A stretch of DNA of 64,000 nucleotides, from assembly GCF_014529945.1 (NCBI RefSeq), contig NZ_JACVFB010000003.1, positions 620,001-684,000 of the forward strand. The letters are read 5' to 3'. Shown here in pieces: positions 25,654 through 34,101 of the stretch (positions are counted from its first letter, which is position 1; each line of letters starts with the position of its first letter). The stretch is from Chitinophaga varians. Lineage in GTDB: Bacteria; Bacteroidota; Bacteroidia; Chitinophagales; Chitinophagaceae. The notes beneath the pieces are model-generated. The model was given only the letters and a program-made list of their open reading frames with translations, did no database searches and was not told the DNA's origin. Position numbers and translations under genes: made by a program.

Positions 25654-26595
25654 ATGACAACGGTTCAATTGGAGTACATCGTTGCGGTAGACACCTACCG
25701 AAGCTTTGTGATAGCAGCGGAAAAATGCTTTGTTACACAGCCTACGCTGAGCATGCAGATACAAAAACTGGAAGATGAGCTGGGCATTAAACTGTTTGAC
25801 CGCAGTAAACTGCCGGTGGTACCTACCGAAATAGGCATTGCTGTAATAGCGCAGGCCAGGATTATCCTGAAGGAAAACGCCCGGATCCGGGAAATCATCG
25901 CTGACCAGAAAAAGGAAGTACAGGGCAACCTGAAAGTAGGCATTATCCCTACGCTGGCGCCTTATCTTCTTCCCCGCATCCTGACGGGATTCATGAAGAA
26001 GTATCCCAAAGTAAAACTGGAAATCTGGGAATATCCTACCGAACAGATCATCCAACAGCTGAAGCAGGAGCTGCTGGACTGTGGGTTGCTGGCCACGCCG
26101 CTGCATAATCCTCATTTGGAGGAGCACCCGCTGTTTTATGAATCGTTTGTAGTGTATACCGCTAAGAGCAATCCGCTGTTTGAGAAGAAGATAGTGCGGG
26201 CAGAAGAGCTGGAGCTAAAAGATGTATGGCTGCTTAATGAAGGTCATTGCATGCGTAATCAGGTGCTGAATATCTGTAAGGATAAATTCACGATGGGTGA
26301 GCATAAAAACCTGGAATACAATACCGGCAGCGTAGAAACACTCAAACGAATGGTAGATCTGAATGAAGGATATACCATTTTACCGGAGTTGTCCCTGCAG
26401 GACCTCTCCAGCCGCCAGCTGAATATGGTCCGTTATTTTAAAACGCCTGAACCGGTAAGGGAGATCAGTCTTGTTACGCATCGTCATTTTATCAAACAGG
26501 CCCTGATAGAAGCCTTCAAAAAAGAGATACTGGCACATGTGCCGGAGAAGACCAAAGTGCAGAAGAACAAGAAGGTGATCGAGATAAACATGTAG
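25654..26595 (+). CDS. oxyR: LysR-family regulator, OxyR-like
   Basis: 313 residues from ATG 25654. N-terminal winged helix-turn-helix (VAVDTYRSFVIAAEKCFVTQ followed by PTLSMQIQKLEDELGIKLFDR) and a C-terminal periplasmic-binding-like sensor domain beginning near QGNLKVGIIPTLAPYLLPRI. The sensor has a cysteine in LLNEGHCMRNQVLNICKDKF: two cysteines spaced like the redox pair of OxyR, which in E. coli (Cys199/Cys208) senses hydrogen peroxide. By this and by similarity to Bacteroidota OxyR, it probably activates catalase, Dps and AhpCF genes elsewhere. No target gene is adjacent. Confidence 0.87.
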   Translation: MTTVQLEYIVAVDTYRSFVIAAEKCFVTQPTLSMQIQKLEDELGIKLFDRSKLPVVPTEIGIAVIAQARIILKENARIREIIADQKKEVQGNLKVGIIPTLAPYLLPRILTGFMKKYPKVKLEIWEYPTEQIIQQLKQELLDCGLLATPLHNPHLEEHPLFYESFVVYTAKSNPLFEKKIVRAEELELKDVWLLNEGHCMRNQVLNICKDKFTMGEHKNLEYNTGSVETLKRMVDLNEGYTILPELSLQDLSSRQLNMVRYFKTPEPVREISLVTHRHFIKQALIEAFKKEILAHVPEKTKVQKNKKVIEINM

Positions 26596-26596
26596 T

Positions 26597-26710
26597 CATT
26601 TGATCATTTAGTTATTTAGATATTTAGATATTTTAAAAAAGCAGCGGAGAACACAAATATGAATGTGTTCTCCGCTGCTTTTTTAATATCCAAATGATTA
26701 AATAGCCAAA
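26597..26710. repeat. Palindromic element D filling the gap between convergent genes
   Basis: Core perfect stem 26641-26655 / 26664-26678 flanked by A6 and T6 runs. AT-rich outer arms (26597-26634 and 26685-26710) also pair imperfectly and consist of words such as CATTTAGTTATTTAG. The element spans exactly from the oxyR stop to the M48 protease stop. Confidence 0.7.
26635..26684. terminator. Bidirectional terminator between oxyR and the M48 protease gene
   Basis: 15 bp perfect stem with an 8 nt loop; A6 before and T6 after make it a terminator on both strands. It serves the two convergent genes. Confidence 0.92.
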
Positions 26711-27511
26711 TTATCTGGGTTTGTAGTACTTCATGGCTTCCGGCATCAATTGCTGGAGCTGTTGTACACGTCTGGCGTCGCTGGGGTGAGTGCTCATAAA
26801 CTCCGGTGGTTTCTGACCGTTGCTCATATTAGCCATCCGTTGCCAGAAAGGAATGGATTCCTGTGGGTTGTAACCGGCCATGGCCATAAAGATAACACCG
26901 AGGTGATCTGCTTCCAGTTCATTGGCGCGGGAGAAAGCCATGATGCCGAGGTTACCGCCTACGCCAAAAGCCTGATTAAAGAGGTTAACCGCGGTAGGAT
27001 TTTTACCCAGCGCTACGGAACCAGCTACCTGGATACCTTGTGCGATCAATCCCTGGCTCATACGTTCGTTACCATGACGAGCGATAGCGTGGGCAATTTC
27101 GTGACCCATTACACAGGCCAGTGCGGTTTCGTTCTGGGTTACAGGCAATAATCCGGTATATACCACCACTTTACCTCCCGGCATACACCAGGCGTTCACC
27201 TCTTTACTATCGACCAGGTTAAATTCCCATTTGTAATCAGCGATCTGGCTGCCCATGCCGTTTTGGTTCATGTAAGCTGTAACGGCGCCGGCAATACGTT
27301 GCCCTACCCTTTTCACCATTTCCGCGTCCCTGTTGCTGCTTTGTGACACTACTTTGTTGGAGGAGAGAAATGATTGGTATTCCTGGAGCGCCATAGATTG
27401 CATGGTGCTTTCGGGGAGCAGGTTTAACTGGCTACGTCCTGTTATAGGTACACGGGTACACGCTGCTAACAGTCCGATGCCGGCAGTAAAGATAAGTGCG
27501 ATCTTTTTCAT
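26711..27511 (-). CDS. M48-family zinc metalloprotease lipoprotein
   Basis: 266 residues from ATG 27511. Lipoprotein signal with the lipid cysteine Cys18 (GLLAACTR). Zinc-binding motif HEIAH (His137, Glu138, His141) and the downstream ligand in ANELEADHLG (Glu198) mark the M48C group that includes LoiP and BepA-like outer-membrane quality-control proteases. Likely attached to the outer membrane on the periplasmic side and acting on misassembled proteins. A -7 box TAAATTTG (27520-27527, minus) ends 8 bp before the ATG; a longer frame to 27568 would cross this box and was rejected. Confidence 0.92.
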   Translation of the reverse strand: MKKIALIFTAGIGLLAACTRVPITGRSQLNLLPESTMQSMALQEYQSFLSSNKVVSQSSNRDAEMVKRVGQRIAGAVTAYMNQNGMGSQIADYKWEFNLVDSKEVNAWCMPGGKVVVYTGLLPVTQNETALACVMGHEIAHAIARHGNERMSQGLIAQGIQVAGSVALGKNPTAVNLFNQAFGVGGNLGIMAFSRANELEADHLGVIFMAMAGYNPQESIPFWQRMANMSNGQKPPEFMSTHPSDARRVQQLQQLMPEAMKYYKPR

Positions 27512-27522
27512 GGGTGAATCAA

Positions 27523-27613
27523 ATTTATAATGCAGAAAAGCTTTATAATGCAGAAAAGCATAAAGCAAAAAGCGTGCACACTTTAGTTGGCCCGGCTTTC
27601 TGCTTTATGCTTT
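27523..27613. repeat. Tandem 18-mer and palindrome E
   Basis: An 18 bp unit beginning TTTATAATGC is repeated in tandem at 27524-27541 and 27542-27559. Overlapping it, AAAGCATAAAGC-type words at 27554-27572 pair with 27595-27613 as an inverted repeat of about 19 bp with one mismatch. The element lies between plsY and the M48 gene and may terminate plsY; the tandem copy partly covers the M48 -7 box. Confidence 0.7.
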
Positions 27614-27637
27614 GAAGTTTATGACTAAAAAGTTGAA

Positions 27638-28279
27638 TTAATGTTTTTCCTTTCTGTTCCTGAACAAAGGAACTTTACTCTCGTTGCCTTTCAACAGACG
27701 GGTAATGTTTTTCTGGTGTGTTAACACTACCATCAATGCCACTGCTATGGCGAAGATGCGATAGTATATTTCAGGTTCATTAAAGATATAGAGAATCAGG
27801 ACAGGAAATGCGATGCTGGCGATGATAGAACTTAAAGACACATAACGGGTCAGGAAGAGGATCATCAGAAATACGCCTACGCAGCACAATGCCACTACCG
27901 GCTGAATGGCCAGTACCAGGCCGAACAGGGTAGCGATACCTTTACCGCCACGGAAGTTAGCCCAGATAGGGAAAATATGCCCTACTACCGCAGTCAGGCC
28001 CAGTCCGATCTGAAGGTTCACCAACTGGGTAAGGTGTTCGGGATCATGATAGTAAGATACGAGATATGCTAACCGTACAGCCAGTACACCTTTCAACATG
28101 TCTACCACCATCACAAAAGTTCCTGCTTTGGGGCCCAGTACCCGGAATGTATTGGTAGCACCGGCGTTACCGCTGCCATATTCCCTGATATCCATCCCGA
28201 AGACGCCTTTACTTACCCATACAGCTGTAGGAACAGAACCGATCAGATAAGCACAAAAAAGCAATAAAATTTCTGTCAT
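27638..28279 (-). CDS. plsY: Glycerol-3-phosphate acyltransferase PlsY
   Basis: Inner-membrane enzyme that transfers acyl groups from acyl-phosphate to glycerol-3-phosphate, first acylation of phospholipid synthesis. 213 residues from ATG 28279 with five hydrophobic segments. All three PlsY motifs are visible: YLIGSVPTAVW, the GSGNAGATNTFRVLG loop and NFRGGKGIATLFG. C-terminal tail is basic. It follows prmA on the same strand by about 110 bp. Confidence 0.96.
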   Translation of the reverse strand: MTEILLLFCAYLIGSVPTAVWVSKGVFGMDIREYGSGNAGATNTFRVLGPKAGTFVMVVDMLKGVLAVRLAYLVSYYHDPEHLTQLVNLQIGLGLTAVVGHIFPIWANFRGGKGIATLFGLVLAIQPVVALCCVGVFLMILFLTRYVSLSSIIASIAFPVLILYIFNEPEIYYRIFAIAVALMVVLTHQKNITRLLKGNESKVPLFRNRKEKH

Positions 28280-28393
28280 CACTATAAGTTAGGATTGCTA
28301 AGATAACAAATTCTGTGTTAAAATTAAGCAAACATTAGAAAAGTTTGTAACACAAAAGTTGGATTATCAGCACTTTTCATATAAAACTTTAAA

Positions 28394-29221
28394 CTATTCC
28401 TTGTTACCAGCCTTCAGTTTCAGTGCCAGCCAGTTGTCTTTTTCGATTTTTTCCAGGAGCACGAAGCCTGCCGGAACTGCTGATGCGAGTATTTGCTGTT
28501 CATCTGATGGCATAATGCCGCTCAGCAAAAGGATGCCATCCGGCACCATCAAACGGCGCATATCGTTCATAAACTTCAATAGTACGTTCAGATTGATGTT
28601 GGCCAGGATAATATCATATGTACCCGTCACCGCATCCAGGTTGTCAGCCTGCCATACCGTTGTATGTTGGGTGTGATTCGTATGGATGTTCTCCAGCGTA
28701 TTGTTCACAGCCCATTCATCGTAATCGATCGCATCTGTTTGTGCTGCTCCCATCATATCGGCCAGGATAGCCAGAATGCCCGTACCGGTACCAAAATCGA
28801 ATACTTTTTTTCCTTCAAACGAAAGGTGTTGCATCAACCGTATCATCGAAGAGGTAGTGGCGTGATGCCCTGTACCAAATGACATCTTGGGCGTGATCAC
28901 AATCTCATAGGTTGGCGCCGGCGTAAAAGGCGGATGAAAACCGGCCCTGATGCCACAAAAGTCATCTACCTGCACAGGTTCGAAATTGCTTTCCCACACT
29001 GCATTCCAGTTGGTCTGCTCAATCGTCTCTTTCGTATAGGTTATACCGTAAGGTACCAGCATCGACTGCAATAACGCTTCATCAAAGTCAGCTTCCGGAA
29101 TATAGGCAATCAGTTGGTCCGCTTGCTCCTCAAATCCCTCATAACCTGTATCCGACAACCGGGCAATCAGCAGGTCAGCCTGTTCAGCGTTGGCCCGCAG
29201 CGTAATAGCAATATGTGACAT
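28394..29221 (-). CDS. prmA: Ribosomal protein L11 methyltransferase
   Basis: Trimethylates lysines of ribosomal protein L11 with SAM. 275 residues from ATG 29221 (MSHIAITLRANAEQ). The N-terminal substrate-recognition domain is followed by the MTase fold with TPKMSFGTGHHATTSSMIRL, motif I VFDFGTGTGILAILA and ILANINLNVLL. A minus-strand -7 box TATATTTG (29228-29235) ends 6 bp before the ATG, suggesting a nearly leaderless mRNA; an upstream TTG at 29230 would fall inside that box. Confidence 0.94.
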   Translation of the reverse strand: MSHIAITLRANAEQADLLIARLSDTGYEGFEEQADQLIAYIPEADFDEALLQSMLVPYGITYTKETIEQTNWNAVWESNFEPVQVDDFCGIRAGFHPPFTPAPTYEIVITPKMSFGTGHHATTSSMIRLMQHLSFEGKKVFDFGTGTGILAILADMMGAAQTDAIDYDEWAVNNTLENIHTNHTQHTTVWQADNLDAVTGTYDIILANINLNVLLKFMNDMRRLMVPDGILLLSGIMPSDEQQILASAVPAGFVLLEKIEKDNWLALKLKAGNKE

Positions 29222-29360
29222 ATGCGGCAAATATAATCATTTGCCTGAAACATCCGCCAGCACAGCGAAATAGTAAGAAAATATTTACCCCGGCATCAAT
29301 TTATAACATTTTATATTAATATCATTATATTTGACATATAAAAATTAACCAATATTACCT

Positions 29361-29936
29361 ATGAAAACATTACTGCTCCTGCTCGCAGGCATTGCCTGCT
29401 CATGGGCCGCCACAGCACAAACAGTGATCAAAGTACAACCGCCCTCCGAGCCATTCAGAGACTCCATCGTATATCAGGGAGACAACGCCGTACTGATCTT
29501 CGACCGCCAGCATCTGCTCGATTACATGATCACCATGGATACGACCCTACGCAACAACAAAAACAGCAATAAAGTATTCCGTAACATCCAGTTTTCCAGG
29601 CTCAACAACAACGACATGGCCAACCACTTCCTGAAAGCCTACTGCTTCGTGGAAGACACGCTCAACAAGGAAATCAACTTCCGCACGGATAAAATGAACC
29701 TGTTATGGGCCGAAGACTGCGGTATCCTGATGCCTTACGTGGAAGAAATACTGCCCGACCTGTTGGCCACCGGTAACCTGAAGATCGTAGAACGCGGCAG
29801 CAAAATTGTACAACCGGCATACAAACTCATCTTTGAACCGATTAATAACAATAACTATCGGGTATTCCGGATGAACAACGGCAAGGAAATTTTCCGCGAA
29901 AGCACCTTCTGCGTGGAACAAATCACGCATCGATAA
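29361..29936 (+). CDS. Secreted protein of unknown function
   Basis: Not recognised. 191 residues with a clean Sec signal peptide (MKTLLLLLAGIACSWAATAQ). The mature part has mixed alpha/beta character, three cysteines (near AYCFVED, AEDCGIL and STFCVEQ), and no catalytic signature. A -7 box TATATTTG at 29326-29333 gives a leader of about 24 nt. It stands alone, divergent from prmA, and is followed by a repeat array. Probably periplasmic. Confidence 0.75.
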   Translation: MKTLLLLLAGIACSWAATAQTVIKVQPPSEPFRDSIVYQGDNAVLIFDRQHLLDYMITMDTTLRNNKNSNKVFRNIQFSRLNNNDMANHFLKAYCFVEDTLNKEINFRTDKMNLLWAEDCGILMPYVEEILPDLLATGNLKIVERGSKIVQPAYKLIFEPINNNNYRVFRMNNGKEIFRESTFCVEQITHR

Positions 29937-29957
29937 ACGTTCGCGGGATCCCGGATT

Positions 29958-30262
29958 CCCAGGGCTAAAGCCCTGGGCTACGATGTTGTTCAATTCCTTT
30001 CAAATGAAGGTTTTTTACGTTTAACGAACAAACCATTAAAGCCCTGGGCTACGATGTTGTTCAATTCCTTTCAAATGAAGGTTTCTTACGTTTATGCTTC
30101 TGAACATATAAACAAACCATTAAAGCCCTGGCTATGATGTTGTTCAATTCCTTCCGAATGAAGGTTTTTTACGTTTAACGAACAAACCATTAAAGCCCTG
30201 GCTATGATGTTGTTCAATTCCTTTCAAATGAAGGTTTTTTTACGTTTAACGAACAAATCATT
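29958..30262. repeat. Four-copy tandem array of terminator-like hairpin units
   Basis: Units start at 29967, 30038, 30122 and 30192 (71, 84, 70 and about 71 bp). Each holds AAAGCCCTGG, a common core TGATGTTGTTCAATTCC or its variant, a small hairpin (CCTTTCAAATGAAGG; CCTTCCGAATGAAGG in copy 3) followed by a T run, then ACGTTTAACGAACAAACCATT or similar. Copy 2 carries a 13 bp longer linker. The array opens with a perfect palindrome at 29958-29977. No spacers of CRISPR type. It accounts for most of the 400 bp between 29936 and 30337. Confidence 0.88.
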
Positions 30263-30280
30263 TTGGACCTTCTTAAAATG

Positions 30281-30312
30281 AAAAAGCAGCTACTAGACAG
30301 TAGCTGCTTTTT
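30281..30312. terminator. Bidirectional terminator after pnp
   Basis: 14 bp perfect stem AAAAAGCAGCTACT / AGTAGCTGCTTTTT with AGAC loop, 24 bp beyond the pnp stop. It can serve pnp on the minus strand and read-through from the repeat array on the plus strand. Confidence 0.9.
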
Positions 30313-30336
30313 CATTTATCTAATTTCAGTTATAAA

Positions 30337-32697
30337 CTATTCTTCGTCGAAGGTAGGTTCCTGTGGTTTTTCAGGGTAGTCCTGACGTTCCGGGCGAGGA
30401 CCACGGTCTTCACGGGGACCACGATCTTCACGAGGGCCGCGTCTGTCACCACGATCACCACCACCGCGTCTGTCGTCGCGAGGGCCACGGTCACGTCTGT
30501 CACCGCGATCACCACCACGATCTCCGCGATCACCACGGTCACGGCGTTCGCCGCGATCGCCTTCTTCGCGTTCTACATAACCTTCTGGTTTAGGCATCAG
30601 CACTTTACGGCTCAGTTTGAACTTACCGGTTTTAGGATCAGTGCCGGTGAGTTTCACTTTTACCTTTTCACCTTCAGACAATACGCCTTCCATGGTTTCG
30701 AGGCGCTTCCAGGACACTTCGGAGATGTGCAGCAGGCCTTGTTTGCCTGGCATGAACTCTACGAATGCACCGTAAGGCATAATGGATTTTACCACAGACT
30801 CGTATACCTCTCCTACTTCCGGAACGGCTACGATGCCTTTTACCCATGCCACAGCTCTGTCCAGGCCATCTTTCTGTGCAGAGAAGATGCTCACTTCGCC
30901 GGTTTCGCCTACCTCTTCAATGTTGATGGTAGTACCGGTTTCGCGTTGGATCTCCTGTATAATTTTACCACCGGGTCCGATCACTGCGCCGATAAATTCG
31001 CGGTCGATGATGATCTTCTCCATACGTGGTGCGTGTGGTTTCGGTTCAGGACGGGCAGCAGGAACAACAGCATACATCGCTTCAACGATGTGCAGACGTC
31101 CTTTCTTGGCCTGGGCCAGTGCGGAACGCATTACATCCATGCTGAGGCCATCCACTTTGATGTCCATCTGAATGCCCACGATACCGTCGCGGGTACCGGT
31201 TACTTTAAAGTCCATATCACCGAGGTGGTCTTCATCACCCAGGATGTCGGTCAGTACCGCCCATTTGCCATCAGAAGCACGGGAGATCAGCCCCATTGCC
31301 ACGCCGGAAACGTGTTTCGGTAATGGAACACCTGCGTCCATCAGTGCCAGTGAACCGGCACATACGGTAGCCATGGAGGAAGAACCGTTTGACTCGAGGA
31401 TATCGGATACTACACGTACCGTGTAAGGGTATTCGGAGCCCGGCATCATTTGCTTCAGAGAGCGCATCGCCAGGTTACCGTGCCCAACTTCACGACGGCC
31501 GGGGCCGCGCATCATTTTCACCTCACCGGTGGAGAATGGCGGGAAGTTGTAGTGCAGGATGAATTTAACGTAGTTGGAAACAGCAGCGCTTTCGATCAGC
31601 AGCTCATCTTCCGGTGTACCCAGGGTAACAGTTGTCAGGGACTGGGTTTCACCACGGGTGAACAGTGCAGAACCGTGCGGAGAAGGCAGGATGTCTGTTT
31701 CCATCGCCAGCGGACGTACCTGGTCCAGGGAACGGCCATCCAGACGGATAGACTCATCCAGGATCATGTTACGGATCACTTCTTTTTCCAGGTCGTGGAA
31801 GTATTCACCTACGAGCGGTGCATCTTCTTCCGGCAGTTCACCGAGGCTTTCTTTCAGCTCTTCAGCGATTTTTTTGAACGCATCGCTGCGGTCGTGCTTG
31901 GCAGAAGCGGATTTCGCTACCGCGTAAATTTTATCTTTCGCAAAAGCGATCACTTTTGCCTTCAGTTCTTCGTTTTGGTGAGGCAGCGTGTATTCACGTT
32001 TGCCTTTCACACCTTTCTGGTCGCGCAGTTCTTCCTGAGCTTTCACCTGTATTCTGATAGCAGCGTGTGCGGCTTCGATGGCGGCGATCAGGTCTTCTTC
32101 CTGGCACTCCTTGCTCTCCCCTTCCACCATCATGATGTTCTTTTCAGTAGCACCAATGATGAAGTCCATATCAGCTTTCGCCAGATCGGAACGGTTCGGG
32201 TTGATCACATATTTACCCTCGATGCGGGCCACACGTACTTCGGAGATGATTTCCTGGATGGGAACGTCAGACACTGCGAGCGCAGCAGATGCAGCCAGAC
32301 AGGCCAGTGCATCGGGCATTACTTCAGGATCAGAAGAGATGAGTGTAACCAGTACCTGTACTTCACAGAAATAGTTGTCGGGGAACAGCGGGCGTAATGC
32401 ACGGTCAATCAGGCGGGAGATCAGGACTTCAGAATCGGATAGTCTGCCTTCGCGTTTGAAAAAAGATCCGGGTATGCGGCCGGCAGAAGCAAATTTTTCC
32501 TGGTAGTCAACAGTAAGCGGGAAGAATGACTGGCCGGGTTTAGGTTCTTTATTCGCTACCACAGTGGCCAGCAGAATTGCATTCCCCAAACGCACCGTTA
32601 CCGCTCCGTCAGCCTGACGGGCCAACTTGCCGGTCTCGATGGTCACGATACGACCGTCTCCTATATCGAACTTCACTGAGATAGGTGTCAGATTCAT
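30337..32697 (-). CDS. pnp: Polyribonucleotide nucleotidyltransferase (PNPase)
   Basis: 3'-5' phosphorolytic exoribonuclease of mRNA decay. 786 residues. Two RNase PH domains (the second with RREVGHGNLAMRSLKQ), a KH domain (FIGAVIGPGGKIIQEIQRET) and an S1 domain (YESVVKSIMPYGAFVEFMPG) are in the normal order. Unlike the E. coli enzyme (711 residues) it ends with about 77 extra residues (from residue 710; 30340-30570) made of RGD, RGG and RGP repeats with acidic interruptions, a disordered RNA-binding-type tail. Downstream of rpsO as in many bacteria, with a terminator between them. Confidence 0.97.
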   Translation of the reverse strand: MNLTPISVKFDIGDGRIVTIETGKLARQADGAVTVRLGNAILLATVVANKEPKPGQSFFPLTVDYQEKFASAGRIPGSFFKREGRLSDSEVLISRLIDRALRPLFPDNYFCEVQVLVTLISSDPEVMPDALACLAASAALAVSDVPIQEIISEVRVARIEGKYVINPNRSDLAKADMDFIIGATEKNIMMVEGESKECQEEDLIAAIEAAHAAIRIQVKAQEELRDQKGVKGKREYTLPHQNEELKAKVIAFAKDKIYAVAKSASAKHDRSDAFKKIAEELKESLGELPEEDAPLVGEYFHDLEKEVIRNMILDESIRLDGRSLDQVRPLAMETDILPSPHGSALFTRGETQSLTTVTLGTPEDELLIESAAVSNYVKFILHYNFPPFSTGEVKMMRGPGRREVGHGNLAMRSLKQMMPGSEYPYTVRVVSDILESNGSSSMATVCAGSLALMDAGVPLPKHVSGVAMGLISRASDGKWAVLTDILGDEDHLGDMDFKVTGTRDGIVGIQMDIKVDGLSMDVMRSALAQAKKGRLHIVEAMYAVVPAARPEPKPHAPRMEKIIIDREFIGAVIGPGGKIIQEIQRETGTTINIEEVGETGEVSIFSAQKDGLDRAVAWVKGIVAVPEVGEVYESVVKSIMPYGAFVEFMPGKQGLLHISEVSWKRLETMEGVLSEGEKVKVKLTGTDPKTGKFKLSRKVLMPKPEGYVEREEGDRGERRDRGDRGDRGGDRGDRRDRGPRDDRRGGGDRGDRRGPREDRGPREDRGPRPERQDYPEKPQEPTFDEE

Positions 32698-32765
32698 AAA
32701 AAAGTGAGGATTAATTAGATAACGTTATCCATTTACAATCACAAGGATAACAAAACGTATACATA

Positions 32766-32801
32766 CAAAAAAACTATTCCCAACATAATAGTTGGGAATA
32801 G
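32766..32801 (-). terminator. Terminator of rpsO
   Basis: Minus-strand stem CTATTCCCAAC / GTTGGGAATAG (32791-32801 and 32774-32784) followed by a run of seven T on that strand. It lies 20 bp after the rpsO stop and 69 bp before pnp, so pnp is read by partial read-through or from its own promoter. Confidence 0.85.
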
Positions 32802-32820
32802 CGCTATAATTAAGTCATGG

Positions 32821-33093
32821 TTACTTCCTGATACCTAACTTCTCAATGAGGGCACGATAGCCAGTGAGGTTGGTTTTAGACAGATAAGCGAGCAAACGCT
32901 TTCTCTGACCTACCATTTTCATCAGACCACGATGAGTGGAGAAATCTTTTTTGTTTTGTTTCAGGTGACCGGAAATGCTGTTGATACGCTCAGTCAGCAG
33001 GGCAATTTGCGCTTCCACGGAGCCTGTATTTTTCTCGCTTCCACCAAATTCCTTAAAAATATTGGCTTTCTTTTCAACAGTTAAGTAAGACAT
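32821..33093 (-). CDS. rpsO: 30S ribosomal protein S15
   Basis: 90-residue S15 from ATG 33093 (MSYLTVEKKANIFKEFGG). Conserved signature segments TGSVEAQIALLTERI and HRGLMKMVGQRKRLLAYL are present. It binds the 16S rRNA central domain early in 30S assembly. A longer in-frame extension to 33147 is rich in Tyr and Leu and lies downstream of the promoter, but does not belong to the S15 family. Upstream of pnp, the classical rpsO-pnp order. Confidence 0.97.
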   Translation of the reverse strand: MSYLTVEKKANIFKEFGGSEKNTGSVEAQIALLTERINSISGHLKQNKKDFSTHRGLMKMVGQRKRLLAYLSKTNLTGYRALIEKLGIRK

Positions 33094-33144
33094 CTTTAAT
33101 AATAATAAGTAATAATAATGTTTTTTGTCGCTATTTTTCCGGTG

Positions 33145-33175
33145 CAAAGGTAATTTAAAAAATACGAATTACCAA
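33145..33175 (-). promoter_or_regulatory. Promoter of rpsO(-pnp)
   Basis: Minus-strand TTG (33173-33175), 20 bp spacer and TACCTTTG (33145-33152). The leader is about 45-50 nt, A/T rich, with repeated TTATTATTA; no S15-binding pseudoknot could be recognised by eye. Confidence 0.7.
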
Positions 33176-33235
33176 TAAAGCCGGAATTTATAATTAATTC
33201 TGAATATTTTATATCTGTAAACCACTTCAGATCAA

Positions 33236-33937
33236 TTAGGCAGAAAAATTCAGGGCGGCATTGTCGGTCACATGTCCGTTTTCAGTGCGCAACACACGGG
33301 AAGGGAACTTCTGTAAAACGATATAGTCGTGGGTAGCCATCACAATAGCGGTACCCTCCCGGCAAATACGGAACAACAGCTGCATAATACCATCGGAAGT
33401 TTCAGGGTCCAGGTTACCGGTAGGCTCGTCGGCCAGGATCAGCCGGGGCGAATTAAGCATGGCCCGCGCAATGTCGATACGCTGCTGCTCTCCGCCAGAC
33501 AATTCATACGGCATCTTAAAACCTTTAGTGCTCAACCCCACCTTGTCCAGCACATCGGCTATCTTATCTTCCATCTGCTTGTTGTCCTGCCAGCCCGTAG
33601 CCCGCAGCGCAAATTTCAGGTTGTCATGCACGTTCCGGTCGGTCAGCAACTGAAAGTCCTGGAACACCACGCCCAGATTACGACGCAGGTAAGGCACCTT
33701 CTTCCAGTCCATCTTCTTCAGATCAAACCCTACTACCTGACCCGTTCCGTCCTTTAAAGGCAAATCCCCGTAAAGAGTCTTTAACAGACTGGACTTGCCT
33801 GTCCCCGTTTTACCAATAAGATATACAAACTCTCCTTTATTCACCGTTATATTCACATCAGACAAAATCAAAGAATTTCCCTGGTAAATACTGGCATTCG
33901 TTAACTGGATAATCGGCTGTTCGGGTGTCATGTACAT
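33236..33937 (-). CDS. ftsE: FtsE-like ABC transporter ATPase
   Basis: About 233 residues from ATG 33937 (second ATG 33931). Complete ABC ATPase: Walker A LIGKTGTGKSSLL, Q-loop VFQDFQLL, signature LSGGEQQRIDIARAM, Walker B LILADEPTGNLDP and H-loop ATHDYIVL. Closest in layout to FtsE, which with FtsX controls cell-wall hydrolases at division, and to the LolD/MacB ATPase group. No ftsX is adjacent, so the partner must be elsewhere. A minus-strand -7 box TATTTTTG is at 33970-33977. Divergent from blaI. Confidence 0.85.
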   Translation of the reverse strand: MYMTPEQPIIQLTNASIYQGNSLILSDVNITVNKGEFVYLIGKTGTGKSSLLKTLYGDLPLKDGTGQVVGFDLKKMDWKKVPYLRRNLGVVFQDFQLLTDRNVHDNLKFALRATGWQDNKQMEDKIADVLDKVGLSTKGFKMPYELSGGEQQRIDIARAMLNSPRLILADEPTGNLDPETSDGIMQLLFRICREGTAIVMATHDYIVLQKFPSRVLRTENGHVTDNAALNFSA

Positions 33938-34101
33938 GTTCTGTTTAATGCTAAACTGCGTTATGGCGACAAAAATAACCAATTAAAAAATAATTCGTTG
34001 TGTCTTGCGGCAACAAAATTTCACCACAGCCCAACACTCCCCTCCTAACCCGGCAAACAACTGCCTGAAAAATTATCTCCACCGGCAGATACCATCTTAA
34101 A

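Noticed and set aside
29958..30262. CRISPR array
   Set aside because: The repeat units follow each other directly without unique spacers, unit lengths vary, and no cas genes are near.
30337..30593. Separate genes in the low-complexity 3' end of pnp
   Set aside because: Frames on both strands arise from the repetitive RGD-coding DNA; the in-frame continuation of PNPase explains the sequence.
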